The position numbers and the translations under genes were made by a program. 64,000 nucleotides of DNA from Rhinopithecus roxellana. Taxonomy: Eukaryota; Chordata; Mammalia; Primates; Cercopithecidae. Within the stretch, counting starts at the first letter, position 1. Each line of letters opens with the position of its first letter. Below, in pieces: positions 23,312 to 35,615 of this stretch. The DNA lies in NCBI RefSeq assembly GCF_007565055.1, contig NC_044561.1, positions 30,397,483-30,461,482 of the forward strand, written 5' to 3'. The notes beneath the pieces are model-generated. The model ran no database searches. It was not told the DNA's origin and saw only the letters and a list, made by a program, of their open reading frames with translations.

Positions 23312-25250
23312 GATATTTTTTTCATTCACTTAATCAAGTTTTTACACACTCAAACGTGCAAGTTTTTCGACATCTCTGGAGCTAGGAATTGGAAATGAAT
23401 AAATCAATTGTCTATGGCAGATTTTACCCAAAGGAGATAGTTTAAATCCAGTTCTGGAGTCTGTGTATTTAAGAAATCTTTAAAACAATTGGAAATGTTT
23501 ATCTTGGACAAGTGATTATGTGAAGACAATATGAGAATACTTCCAAATATTTCAAAGTTTTTGTCTGCCAGAAGAAAGAGACTCCTCATTCTTTTTACTC
23601 CAGGAATAGTGCTAACATCAAATTACAAAGCTGCATGTTTCAGCTCAATATAAGAAAAAAATTTGTGATGTATCTGAAAACACTAAAATATTCTGCCTTG
23701 TGAAATTGTGAGTTCCACACCACTAAAACAGAGTAAGCAGATGCTCACTGACTCTTTACTGGACATCTTCTATGAGGGCCTGCGATAACATTTCAGTGGT
23801 GAAAGGAATGTCCCACCAGCCTTACGATTCTCTGATTGTATTGAATCAATGATCAATATTTTAATTTAATTGATTAAGTGGGCTAGCAACGAACACCTCA
23901 GGAGAATTTTTGTTTTAGATACCACTCGTCCATTATTTCATTGATGATATTACTCAAATACATGAATATGTGTAAGAAATCTCCCACGTCTGCTTTTTGT
24001 GTTCTAGCTCTATTTCCTTGGCTTCCATAGCTGGGAAAGCTTTGGAGAAGCTGATAGGACTCAAGGAAGAGCTACAATGAACCAGGGCCTCAAAGATTGA
24101 GCTGGTCCTCCAGGCTCCCGGACTCTTCATGCTACTCTCATTTTGGCACATCTCTGCTGGCTCCTAGTTGCACACAAGTCTTTTCAATAGGGTCCCAAAT
24201 TTTTATCTAGCTAACACTTCAGTTCCAGAGGGAAGGTCCACAACACCTGAAGCTCAAAATATCTGAATACATTGTCCTGTTTTGGTTAAGTTGCCTATCT
24301 CTGAACCAGTGACTATGCCCGAGGAAATGGGAAAAAATTTTGGTGACTTGCCTTGATCCATGTATACTTCCAAGAGTTGATGCACAGGAAGCAAATAATC
24401 AAAAGTTATAAACCACACATGGCAGTCAAAAGTAATTTCAGTCCACTGTAATCTCTTATCCTTTTCTCCTTCATGATTTTTTTCCACTTAACTATTTCGT
24501 TGTATGTAGTTATGAAAGTGATAGTCAAATGCTTTGGTATATACAGCTGAAACAAACCTGCATATTTATTTTCTCTCCATAAATATATGGCACATTTTTA
24601 AATTTCACTTGCTTTGAGAGATATAATTCTTTTAATTTTAGTTACCTGTGTAATTTTAAACCGGCATAACAAAATCAATCTAACTGAAAGCTTTGGTCAT
24701 TAAGGAGCACAACCCTAATCTGTTAAGATTAGGGTTAAGATTGTCTCAATTGAGAACCAGTTCCAATCACATTCACCACCACAGAAAATCTGTGAAGGGG
24801 CTCTGACAAATGCTTCTGTGAGCCTTGGCCAGGAGTCCCTTCTGTGGCTGCACCCTCTGGGAAGAACTTCTTACTTAATTCAGGCAGATGAAGCATTGCA
24901 TTAGAGATACTCTTCATTGCCACAGTCTATTTCTAAGTATTTTTTAACTTTATTGTGATTTCATTATTTTTCACACAGATTTTCAGGGTGGAAATTGGAG
25001 ATTACCTCAGTAAAACATTATTGGGTTACTGAAGTGACAATGTAAGCAAATCTTTTTTATAGCCTAAATATGATGGGAATTAGACTAGATAAATATGGAA
25101 CAACTGTAATAAACACACAGATAAATTGTTTCCCTTAGCGCCCAAATTTCATAAAAAATAATAGTTGTGAAGAACAAACAGGAACTTTCCTTTATCTTCA
25201 CCTCATCTTCTAAGTTCACAACACTAAGAAAAATCATGAACTAAAACATA
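23312..25250. other. Repeat-poor unassigned sequence
   Basis: About 1.9 kb without a repeat or gene I can name. A perfect short inverted repeat lies at 24711-24736. Confidence 0.4.
24711..24736. repeat. Perfect 11-bp inverted repeat with 4-nt loop
   Basis: Arms 'aaccctaatct' (24711-24721) and 'agattagggtt' (24726-24736) flank 'gtta'. No polymerase III gene or terminator context is seen around it. Confidence 0.9.
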
Positions 25251-25299
25251 AACCATTTGATGAGAACACTGTAAATTAAAACATGAACTATAGAAACAT

Positions 25300-25815
25300 T
25301 AACTATGAGTAAAAATATGAACTATTTAGTGACAGAGCAGGAGCATCGCCATCTTGGACAAGCCCCTCATTCTAAAGTTCACTTTAATAAAAAACACCTA
25401 AATCCAAAGGGCATCAGCCTAATGGCTAAGGTCCGCACGATCATAAACCACAGATAACATCTCCAACCAGAAAGTTTCCAAACTCCTTTCCGATCAGAGA
25501 TATGCTAGCCCCGCCTCGGGCCAGGAAGATGCCAGTCTGGAGATAACCCTGCTCTGGCGGAAAGATGGCTGCCCCCAGATAACCTCCCCTCAGCTCAGAG
25601 ACATTCCAACCCCGCCAGAAAACTTCTCCCTCAAACAGGAACATTCCAAACTCCTGATAAGGTCCCTCGCCCTTAAACCCCAATATATACTCTTAGTCTG
25701 TCAGAGAAAGCACTCCTGACCGAAATAGGCCAGGAGCGCCTCTCAGGTTTTAATTAAGGAAAACCCATGTTTAACTGCCAGCCGTATTTCGTGTTTCTTT
25801 CCTCTTTAACTCTTA
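25300..25815 (+). repeat. ERV1-type solo LTR, subfamily unassigned
   Basis: A GC-richer block with LTR architecture: a 'gataacctcccctcagctcagagac'-type U3, a TATA-like 'ccaatatatactctta' near 25681-25696, then 'tcctgaccgaaataggccaggagcgcctctc' and a tail ending near 'cctctttaactcttaac'. No gag, pol or env sequence is attached. Edges are approximate. I recognise the class of endogenous-retrovirus LTR but not the exact family. Confidence 0.6.
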
Positions 25816-26999
25816 ACTTGGTATATTCCTCCTAGTAAATACATGCCACTGGAATTTGCCTGAACCAAGAATAATAGCTATACTGGAACATCTTAATTGC
25901 ATGGTTGGCTACAATTCAAACTTCCTGGTGTGTATGATGCAAGCCATCCCTCAGGCAATCATGGTTTCCTGATTAACCTGGGAAATGAACGCAGATGACT
26001 TAATAGATAATTGACTTTTTGTAGAAGGCCCAAAGCCAAAAAGAAGCAGCTGTCCCACCCAGGTGTTTCAGAATATCTTTGGGTGACTCCAACTGCCTTT
26101 TGCCAAAGGTTTTCTCTTATGCACACTACCGTGCATGTTACGGAGAATATATCATCTGTTTTAATTTGTTGGGATTGAGTGTGAGACTGCGTCAAACACT
26201 CTACAGATATGCTACATATGTTCATAAACTCATACATTCATAATATAAACCAATAACCTAACTTCTGCTTAAAACACTGGAAGTGATCATTTTAAACGTA
26301 ATGAAAGTTTTCCACTTGAATTAACTACTTTTCATACATTTTTATTACCTTCCTAACATTTTACTTAATTATTTTTAATTTTCAGTATTGAATTTACATA
26401 GATTAAAAATAATGCCAAACATCATTGATCAATGAAATTAGAGTAATATTTTTTTATCATGAATCCACTTTTTGGTATTTTTCAATAAATGAAATTTTAA
26501 AATATTAAATATTTACTATATAAAATGTTAAAAATTAAAATGTTTAATGTTTACTTACTGAAAAAATTTTTAAAAGTCATTTATGGTAATTATACTATTG
26601 AAATATCTCATATGTCCAACCAACTGGCATAAACCTTAACCAAAAATACAAATTAATTTAGAAAGGTATTAGCAAGTAGCTGGCACAAGCGTTGCTCTAA
26701 GTAGAGAAATGTTTTCAAATTCTGGAACCTGCTCTGTAAAAATAGTGTGTAAGAGAATTTATTCATATAATTTAACAGTATTTGATGAAATCTCTGTTTA
26801 TGCTGTCTTGGCATTTTACTTCCTCTTCAAAAAACCCAAAGAAGGAAATTTCAAGAAGTAACATAACTTCCTGATGAGATTCAACTTTGAATCTAAGTCA
26901 CAGCCTTCGTTGGTGACTAAACACCGGTCACTAGAACCATCCAGATCCAGCTATTGCTGATGCTCGTTGTGGAATCTGCCTAGAGCAGCAGAAGCAATT
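25816..26999. other. Unassigned, very AT-rich in part
   Basis: 26340-26590 is strongly AT-rich. No gene or nameable repeat. Confidence 0.4.
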
Positions 27000-27640
27000 C
27001 TATTAATACATCAGAGTGTCGACGAAAAGAGTCAAACTCTGTAAAATATTTGAAGAGATTTGTTCTGAGTCACATATGAGTGTCCATGGCCCATGAAACA
27101 GCCCTCAGGAGGTCCTGAGAACATGTGTCCAGGGTGGTCGGGGTGCAGCTTGGTTTGACACATTTTAGGGAGGCATGAAACATCAATTAAATACATTTAA
27201 GAAATACATTGGTTTGGTCCAGAAAAACAGGACAACTCAAATTGGAGGCTTCCAGGCTATAGGTACATTTAAACATTTTCTGGCTGACAATTGTTTGAGT
27301 TTGTCTAAAGACCTGGGATCAGCAGAAAGGAATGCCTACATTAAGATAAAGGATTGTGGGGACCCAACTTCTTATTTGCAGTGGAAGCCTTCAGGTAGTA
27401 GGCTTCAGAGAGAATAGGCTGTAAAATGTTTCTTATCAGACTTAAAGTCTGTGTTCATGTTAATGCCAGAGAGGTACAATGAGACCCTCACTTCCCAACA
27501 TGGCCTGAAACAGACTCTCAGGTTAAATTTTAAAAGAGCCCTGGCTGAGGAGGAAGTCCATTCAGATGGTTGGAGGGGCCTTAGAATTTTAGTTCTGGTT
27601 TACAAGAGGAACATTCAGAACTTCCAGGCCAGCTAACCTT
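27000..27640 (-). repeat. Interspersed repeat, probably LTR-derived, family unassigned
   Basis: I recognise the block as a repeated primate sequence ('atggcccatgaaacagccctcaggaggtcctgagaac', 'aaatgtttcttatcagacttaaagtctgtg') but cannot name it safely. The orientation is a guess from an LTR-like tail on the minus strand. Confidence 0.4.
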
Positions 27641-27814
27641 GCCATACCTCTCACCCCAGTATCTTTAGTCACCGACCAAACTGGAAGTTCCTCCAGTCAT
27701 TATTATTATTTATCTGATACCCTCATCTCCATGTAGACCTGTCATGCTTCCCATTCTGGATTATTCTTTCAACACACTTCACTATGCTTGCTGGAATTCA
27801 AATGTTACCAGAAG

Positions 27815-28204
27815 GGGTTCCCAATCTCTCTTGGGGACCCCAAGAGAGAGTTCTTAGATCTCGTGCAAGAAAGAATTTGAGGCGAGTCCACAGAATAAAG
27901 TGAAAGCAAGTTCATTAAGAAAGTAGAAGAATAAAAGAATGGCTACCCCACAGACAGAACAGTCCTGAGGGCTGCTGATTGCCAATTTTTATGGTTATTT
28001 CTTGATTATATGCTAAATAAGAGGTGGGGGCAGATTATTCACACCTCCCCTTTTTAAACCATATAGGGTAACTTCCTGACGTTGCCATGGCATTTGTAAA
28101 CCGTCATGATACTGGTGGGAGTATAGCAGTGAGGCAACCAGAGCGACCAAAGGTGACTCTTGTTGCCATCTTGCTTTTGGTGGGGTTTGGCCAGTTTCTT
28201 TTTC

Positions 28205-28207
<3 letters not shown>
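27815..28207 (-). repeat. ERV1-type solo LTR, right portion of minus-strand element (part A)
   Basis: In minus orientation it reads like a primate ERV1 LTR end: 'actttcttaatgaacttgctttcac', then 'tgtggactcgcc', 'ttctttcttgcacgagatc' and 'ctctcttggggtcccc'. The polyadenylation-type 'aataaa' of such LTRs appears here as 'aatgaa'. It is split by an Alu and continues at 28510. Confidence 0.65.
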
Positions 28208-28241
<34 letters not shown>

Positions 28242-28509
28242 TCTTGCTCTGTCACCCAGGCTGCAGCACAGTGGCAAGATCTCAGTTCACTGCAACCTCT
28301 GCCTGCCAGGTTCAAGTGATTCTTCTGCCTCAGCCTCCTGAGTAGCTGGGACTACAGGTGCATGACACCACACCCAGCTAATTTTTGTATTTCTAGTAGA
28401 GACGGGGTTTCACCATGTTGGCCAGGATGGTCTTGATCTCTTGACCTCATGATCTTCTCACCTTGGCCTCCCAAAGTGCCGGGATTACCAGGCGTGAGTC
28501 ACCATGCCC
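28208..28509 (-). repeat. Alu inserted in the LTR, minus strand
   Basis: A poly-T run of more than 25 bp starts a full Alu in reverse orientation, ending near 'tgagtcaccatgccca'. Flanking near-duplicates 'ttggccagtttctt' (left) and 'ttggccagcttctt' (right) are the target-site duplication, so the insertion is younger than the LTR. Confidence 0.95.
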
Positions 28510-28695
28510 ATTGGCCAGCTTCTTTACTGCAACCTATTTTATCAGCAAGGTCTTCATGACCTGTCTTGTGCCAGCCTCCTATCTCATCCTGCGACTTAGA
28601 ATACCTAACCATCTGGGAATGCAGCCCACTAAGTCTCAGCCTTATTTTACCCAGCCCCTATTCAAGATGGAGTTGCTCTGGTTCAGATGCCTCTG
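28510..28695 (-). repeat. ERV1-type solo LTR, minus strand (part B)
   Basis: This continues the element split by the Alu: 'ctttactgcaacctattttatcagcaaggtcttcatgacctgt' through 'caagatggagttgctctggttc'. Minus-strand reading starts here. Confidence 0.65.
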
Positions 28696-28719
28696 ACGCA
28701 AACACTGAAATCGCTTCCT

Positions 28720-29755
28720 AGTATGATTTCCATTCCCCTCCTTGCTTTGTCAGGAACCAAGCTCCCTCTGGAATCACTGCCTCAGATACCCTATTTGGTG
28801 GTGACTTGTCATTCTCCTGAACTCCGTGGTCAGCCTCCTCCCAGTGCCCCATGGCTACTTTCAAACCTTAAAGTTTCAGACAAGGAAACCCACCTGTTTT
28901 TGAGACTTATAATATTTGTCATATGCTTTATCACTTCCATCTATGCACAAGATTTCTTATTTATTTTTCAAGGTCTTAGACACCTAGGTCGCTGTTGCTT
29001 CCATGTCAGTATCATGCTAGAAACCTTCAGCACTGGATGGGTAGCACCTCTAACACAGTAGTTCTATCTGTTGACCTCTGCTTTGACCTCCCTTGCTCCA
29101 ATAGTTACACATCCCCTCTACTGACTCTCACATGCACACAGTTAACTCTTACAAGCACCCACATTTTGCATTGCTGAACTTCGTTATCCTATTCTCTGCT
29201 CTTCACATACCCCTATTCTTTCATTGCTTGATTAGAGGTATGCGAAGGTCAGAGAATGGGATACTAAGATTAATTAGCTTATTCATAACTTTTATTATTT
29301 ATGTCTGTATATTGAGGGGTTATTCATGTCACACATTGAGCTAGTTTGGTTTTACAAAGACTGATGAGACATAGCTCAAGCCTACTCAGGTGGAGAGGGT
29401 ATAAAAGTTACTGGGGATAAAGAAGTCAAGATTTGACAAGGATTGGTGCTGATGGGTCAATTACAAGTACACTGACGTTGCCAGAATTATGTCAGAACGT
29501 AGGTGGAGAAGAAACCTGGGGTTTGCATGTGAAAAAGCTCTGTCACTTGCTGTCTTCACTTCCCTTATGTTTTATCCTTGCTCAGTTTCTGGGCCTCTCC
29601 TTTGATCCTCAGACTATCAGACTGGCCATACTTCCTTCTCTCAGTCCTCAGTTTTTCTCTTGTTACTGTTATCAACTTCCTTCCTCTTCACTTCTTTCAC
29701 AAATAAAGAGATTTACTTCTCTTATACATGGCTAATCTCTTCATATACACCCCAA
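28720..29755 (+). repeat. Possible L2 ORF2-region remnant
   Basis: Pyrimidine-rich text around 29040-29110 ('gtagcacctctaacacag...tgacctctgctttgacctccc') resembles the L2 endonuclease-coding part and lies directly upstream of a clear L2. It is too decayed to be sure. Confidence 0.35.
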
Positions 29756-29759
29756 GTCT

Positions 29760-31130
29760 CATTTTCTTTGAATTTTGTTTAGACCTCATCCACCAATTAA
29801 TTATTTCCCTTGTATTATGGATCTTTAATTTCTCCCTCTCTTTTTTGTTACCAGATAAATGTAGTCAACTGTAATTTCATCATTAAAAAAACCTTTTGAC
29901 TCTTTTCTCATTACATGTTCCTTTCCTTTATAGCCAAAATTGTCCTAAGTTTATGTTAGTTCTGTATTTGTCTTAGCTTCCCATTCACTTGTCTACCTAT
30001 TGCAAATTGATTTACGCCATCCACCCCACTATGCCCGTGAAATTACTGATGGTAGGATTACCAAATCCAAAGAACACCGTTAGTCTTTATTTAGCATGAT
30101 TGCCAGGCAACCTTTGATGTTCACAAATAATAATTCACCTCTAAATGCCTCCTGGTTCTTCTTTTTTTTTTTTTTTTTAACTTTCTCACCATTCTTCCTT
30201 GGTCTGATTCAATTAGCCTCTTTTCCTCCTACAGCTACTTAATATCGTGTTAATTAAAAAAAATGTATTTTGTCCTCTCTTTTTGCATTCTACTTTCTTT
30301 CTCCAGGCATTTTGTCTACATCAATTACTTCAAATGCATCCATAAACTAATAATTCCCAAGTCTCTTTCATCACCTAGACTATTTTTCCAAAATTCAGAC
30401 TCATATTTCTGCCTACAAGCTGTATCCATCTATACATCTTCATGCACTATCAATTCAGTCTTTATGCACTATCAATTCAACCTGCATATGACTGAAATAA
30501 TTGTTTTTATCCTTCATTTTGCTTCTCATAATATATCTCCTAACTTGTTAAAAGGCACCATCATCTACTGAGTCACATAAGACAGACATCTGAGGACTTC
30601 CTGGATTCCTCTTCTGTAATCTCTGATTCCATCAGTTAATAATCCGCGTCACACCTTCATTGTAAATATGTCTCAAAGCTGTGTCTGACTCTTGTTCTGC
30701 TGCCAGTTTCTTAGATAGGTCTTTCAAACCTATCACATGCACCATCGCATTCCCACTCCAATTAGTTTCATTGCTTCTAGCCTTCTCTATTTTAAATCCT
30801 TCACCTGCAGTTGTCAGATTAATCTTTCTTTGAAAAATAAAATAACTGTGTCATGTTACACCTGAAAAATCATTCCAAATTCTTCCTGAGCATCAAAATA
30901 AAGTCCAAACTACTTGTCAAATAACAGTGAGCTCTTAGTTATCTGGTCTCTGCTTTTACATTCCCTACTTAATTTCTTTAAGTCTTGCCCATGGGAACTT
31001 TTTACTGCAGCCAATAACAATGTGTTCTCACCCAATATAATGCAACCAGGCACTTGCCCTCTCATCACAATGAATGGATGATCCAGAGACTCATTACATC
31101 TATATCTTCATGACATTTATTTATCCTTAT
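29760..31130 (+). repeat. L2 LINE remnant (reverse transcriptase region to 3' part)
   Basis: Ordered L2 matches: 'cttcccattcacttgtctacctattgcaaattg', 'catcaattacttcaaatgcatcc', 'cagactcatatttctgcctacaagctgtatccatc', 'caccttcattgtaaatatgtctcaaagctg' and 'agtccaaactacttgtc'. Many frameshifts, no intact ORF. Confidence 0.7.
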
Positions 31131-31247
31131 TTATGGAGCGACCCCATCTTGGTCTTGCATAACCTATGAACTAAATTATGAATCTATTCAGCACCAGTAC
31201 AACTCATGTATTATAGTTGAAGAAAGAGGAAACATAAAATAAAATTG

Positions 31248-31570
31248 AGTTAGGAATGCTCACTCATGCCTGTAGTCCCAGAACTTTTGGAGGCCAAGAG
31301 AGAAAGGATTGCTTGAGGCCAGGAATTTGAGACTATCCTAGGAAACAGAAAGAGACCCCATTCCTACAAGAAATTTTAAAAATTAGCCAAACATGATGGT
31401 ACAGGCCTGTAGTTCCAGCTACTGGGAAGGTTGAGAGAGGAGGATCCTTTGAGCCCAAGAGTTCAAGGCTGCAGTGAGCTATGATTGCACAACTGCACTC
31501 CAGCCTAGGTAACAGAGTAAGAACTTGTCTCTTTAAAAAATAAAAAATAATAATAAATTAATTAAATTGG
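31248..31570 (+). repeat. Old Alu (AluJ-like)
   Basis: Diverged full-length dimeric Alu, from 'atgctcactcatgcctgtagtc' to 'ccactgcactccagcctaggt'-type sequence (31490-31510), then a mixed A-rich tail with 'aataataataa'. Confidence 0.9.
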
Positions 31571-31689
31571 TTTTATGCATAAATATAAACTAAACAAGAA
31601 GAAAGAGATGGTCTTTAAGTAATGCCACTCTCATCTTAACCTTGACACTTGACAAGATGAAATTCAAAACTCTACCGTGGTAAGAACCC

Positions 31690-33250
31690 TCACCTCCTTC
31701 TTCCATCACCCCAAGTCTCACAAACACAATTGACCTTGAAGCCAGGTGACAGATGTCACTTGTTTTCCTTTACCCTTGTCTGATGTACATGCCCAGAAGC
31801 CTACAATTTCCAATTTATCCCTTCCTCCCAAGACCCATGTCCTTGTTTTGACTAAGCTCTGTTTACACATATTTCTCTCCCTCCTCAAATCTCCAAGATC
31901 TTATATCTGTCTACCTTCCTTATTTTCTTTGAAGTTTCCCTTGACTTTCTGCTCTAACACCTGGCTGTACCTGAAAGACATGGACTTCAATGTGGTTCTG
32001 TGGAGTAAAAGTTGTTTTCTTTCCCACATCCCTCAAAACACCACTTTGCAGATTCTGTAGAGATTCTCCATACTCCTGACTGCCAATCAGACACTATCCT
32101 TTCATCCCTCCTAAAGTCCTCACATTAAAACTCATGTTTTCAGATTCTACCACCTGTTCCCTCACCTTGTGAGAATCATCTACAAACCCCTCAGACACTC
32201 AACCTGATTTTTTGAAAATTTGTATCTTCTTGTTCACTGTCACTCTTTGAACTCCACTGCTGTCATAATCTCCTGTGATTTTGACATTTACATAGATGAT
32301 AAATATAATACCATAGTTCCTCTGTTGTTTAAACCTCCTCCAATCCAATGTTCCTGCCTTCTACTATATCTCTAACACTCCCTCTCTTAATCATAGCATA
32401 AACTTTGTCATTGTCATTAATTGCACACTTTCCAAACTCTAAATTTCAAGAATCCCATACTCCAATCACCTTCTTCTATTATTCCCGTCCATTCCTTGTG
32501 ATGTTCCAATTGAAAAAAATCCTTTGGCTGGGCCAAAATAATCAGCTGGGCTCACCCTGTCCTCACTAACTTCATTCCTTTCATTGTTTCTCTTTCTAGC
32601 TTATCCCTAACCTATCTTTATAATCACTTTCTGACAAACACTCTCAGATAACTTGCTGATCACTTGCTTCATTGTGATGAATTGGAAAAGTTCCATCCTA
32701 ATTAAATCCAACCCTCCACCCACTCTGCACCTGCACCCAGGCACCTGTGCAAAGTTGAGAGAGACACATCAGTTCTTTGAGTCGTCTAACTTTTTCATGA
32801 CCCTTGCTGCTGCCAGAAAGTCTCTTATATTTCTCTTGTCCATTTTTCTCATCTCTCACTCTCCTGGATGACTCTTTCTTATCTTTTTTGCCTTCAAATT
32901 TTCACTATTTCCTTTTCCATCTTCACTCTCCACTGAGAGCCTTGCTCCACTGAAAAAAAATGCAAGATATTGAAAAAGAATCACAAACTCTACAGCTCAC
33001 AATTGCCATCTGCATGTGCTGCTTACTTTGCCTTCCTTTGCAGTTGTAATGAACTATTTATTTGTTTCAGATTCCTTGTATTTAGATTCTATATTGTATC
33101 CCTTCTTGCCCATTTAATGAAGGAGTTCAAGAAATGTCCCTCTGTTTTCTATACATTAGTTTTTTACCTTCCTCATTGAATCATTCCCATCAATGTAAAA
33201 ACATGTTAGAAAACACAGTCTCTTCTGATCTTATATCACATTCCAGCTTT
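31690..33250 (+). repeat. L2 LINE remnant covering the ORF2 endonuclease region
   Basis: 32275-32470 translates in pieces to an L2-endonuclease-like series (a 'CDFDIYIDD' stretch, then the equivalent of 'LDLVITN...SDHHL'). 32750-32870 gives a stretch ending 'AAARKSLIFLLSIFL'. Because endonuclease sequence lies downstream of an L2 3' part (29760-31130), this must be a second L2 copy. Confidence 0.55.
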
Positions 33251-34042
33251 CTATCATTTTTTTTTTATTAGTTTAGTTTTGTTTTTCTCTGAGATAAACT
33301 AGGAAACAAAGAATTTGCACTTTTCCTATTGCCAAGAACTTTTATCTCTAGGCTTGAATTTTATTGATCCCTGGAGCCTGATGACCTGGTTAAAGGTCTG
33401 GGAGCAATGATAGCTGGTAGGTGTAAAACATGGAGAGAAACGGCTTCACAGTGCAAGATGCTATTCCACATGATGTATAACTAGGTCTTTAAGCAATGTA
33501 GTCCCAGTCCTTGCTGGCAGGCTTGGTAAGATTTAATATGTCTTCTAAATATTCCCAAATCACTATTTTAATTCTAATGTCTCCTTCTTCTCGGATAATT
33601 TATCTAACGTAATGAATTAAATTTGTGTTATAACTGGGTAATAAACAGAATCAGACTCTGAAGTTGACTTTTTGCCAAATCAGCTTTAAGATTAAAGAAT
33701 ATAAGATATGATTTAAGTCGATCTTACAAAACTTTAAGTTCTCTGATAACACCTTAGGTGGAAATTTTTAAATGCTGACTTTTCACTTTCTAACGTTAAG
33801 CTCTCTATCCAAGCCTTTCTATTCCTTGAGACTCCAATAATGGTCTGTTTCAGTGGTTACTTTGTTCATAAAAGACTTGCCTTTATTTGGCATCTCATAC
33901 CTGCCCTGTCTTCGAATGTTAATTGGCTTCTCACTGCCTTCAGGTCCAAATAGTTAAGGTAGACATTCTCAAATTCCCATTTTCCTGAAGGTCTATTGCA
34001 TTTAATTCTATCAATCAAGGTGTTGGTCATTGTTCAGTTTTT
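33251..34042. other. Unassigned sequence
   Basis: No nameable repeat or gene. Confidence 0.4.
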
Positions 34043-34335
34043 TGTTTTTTTTTTGAGATGGAGTCTTGCTCTGCCACCCAGGCTGGAGTGCAGTGGCCGG
34101 ATCTCAGCTCACTGCAAGCTCCGCCTCCTGAGTTTATGCCATTCTCTTGCCTCAGCCTCCCGAGTAGCTGGGACTACAGGCGCCCGCCTCATCGCCCGGC
34201 TAGTTTTTTGTATTTTTAAGTAGAGACAGGGTTTCACGTATTAGCCAGGATGGTCTCGATCTCCTGACCTCATGATCCGCCCGTCTCGGCCTCCCAAAGT
34301 GCTGGGATTACAGGCTTGAGCCACCGCGCCCGGCC
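34043..34335 (-). repeat. Young Alu of Old World monkey type (AluYR-like), minus strand
   Basis: Near-consensus Alu in reverse orientation. Perfect 15-bp target duplications 'cattgttcagttttt' lie at 34028-34042 and 34336-34350. In Alu sense it has 'ggctcaagcctg', 'gagacgggcggatca', 'aactagccgggcga' and 'gagatccggccactg', the combination I associate with cercopithecine AluYR rather than human AluY. Confidence 0.93.
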
Positions 34336-34350
34336 CATTGTTCAGTTTTT

Positions 34351-35375
34351 AACAATAGAAATGAAGTTAGCTGATTTAACCCAATACACACTTGGTACAA
34401 GGACTTAGGAGTTTACAAAGTTGTTGGAAAGACTAGAGACTGCATTAGATTGAGTTCCTAGAAACAATCCCCATTCATCAATTATTCATTTTCTGTTGAA
34501 GTTAGTGATCTCCCCTTTAGAAAGCTGGCAATCAGGTAGCTGCTGCTCCTCCTGCTGACTGTTAAACCACACTATGTCAGCCATGTTTGGTAAAACTGCT
34601 GCTGCTGCTGCTACAGTGAGCTGATGAATGCAAAGCTGTTGATCATGCCACATCTCCATCATCTTGGCCAAGAAAGTGGTTACTTTCCACCAAGTCTGTC
34701 TCCATGATTCAGTTCCTAATCCAGGTATCATGGGAGTGCATCTGAAAGGTAAAATCAAAATCAGATACCAAACTCGAGCTAGAAGTAGTGGGAAAAAAAA
34801 ATGTTAATTTGGTTTTCTATCTTTTCAACTCTGTAAAGGTTGGAATGGGTGTTGGTAGACCCAATCTGAGAATCCAAAACAGCTGTGAACACAATTTCAG
34901 GGCCACTGATTACTGTTGTGAAGATGAAATTATGGTTGTTACTCTTCCCATATCCCTACCTTCAATTACTTTAATGTCCCTGACATTTACTTCTACCCTG
35001 GACTACAGATTTTACGTCTCACCTAAACAGGTTTGTTAGTGCCTCATCATATTACGATATATCAGTTTTCATTCTTTTGTGATTCATGAACTAGTTCTAT
35101 TTTCCTAACAGCCATTCTCTGTTTTCCAACATCAACCATGCATGCCCCTGATTCTAAACTCTTTAAGATTATAGGAATGCCAAACAAGAAAAAAAAATTA
35201 TTGTATGTACAGGGAAATGTGGAGTGGAAAGAAATTGGGTGATAAGTTGTTTAGCATCTGTTTGCAAAATAAGGTTGGGAGCAAACCTTATCTACTGAGA
35301 GGGCAAAGAATGGAAAATAGATCTTAGATTTGGAAAGATGAGAAAGGTAAGAATATTGTAGAAACTATTTCTAGT
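34351..35375. other. Unassigned sequence
   Basis: Contains a short CTG run (about 34594-34611) that encodes an alanine string in a 90-codon minus-strand frame (34486-34758). That frame has no domain and I do not call it a gene. Confidence 0.4.
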
Positions 35376-35379
35376 GATT

Positions 35380-35615
35380 ACTAAAATTTTCAGTTCTCCC
35401 TGTAGCTCACAGCGCTATGCTTCCATTACTTGTGGTAGAGAACCATGAAGGCTTGTTGTGACAGACGCACTATTAAAGGGCAGAAAGTCCATCTCCCTGG
35501 GTCAGCAAAACCATCCCCCACCTACATGAACCAACATGAGATCTATAGCGTTTGTTATTTTAAGCCAGAAATGTTTTGAGATTGTTCATGAAGGAAAACA
35601 CAGCCTATTCTGTCC
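35380..35615 (+). repeat. MLT1-like LTR, 3' part
   Basis: 'gtttgttattttaagccagaaatgttttgagattgtt' followed by 'acagcctattctgtcc' matches the conserved tail of MLT1-type LTRs. Confidence 0.5.

Noticed and set aside
24690..24740. Interstitial telomere repeat
   Set aside because: Only single ccctaa and ttaggg units occur within a hairpin, not a tandem array.
34486..34758. 90-codon minus-strand frame with an alanine run from CTG units
   Set aside because: No start context, domain or neighbour support. The run is only about six units long.
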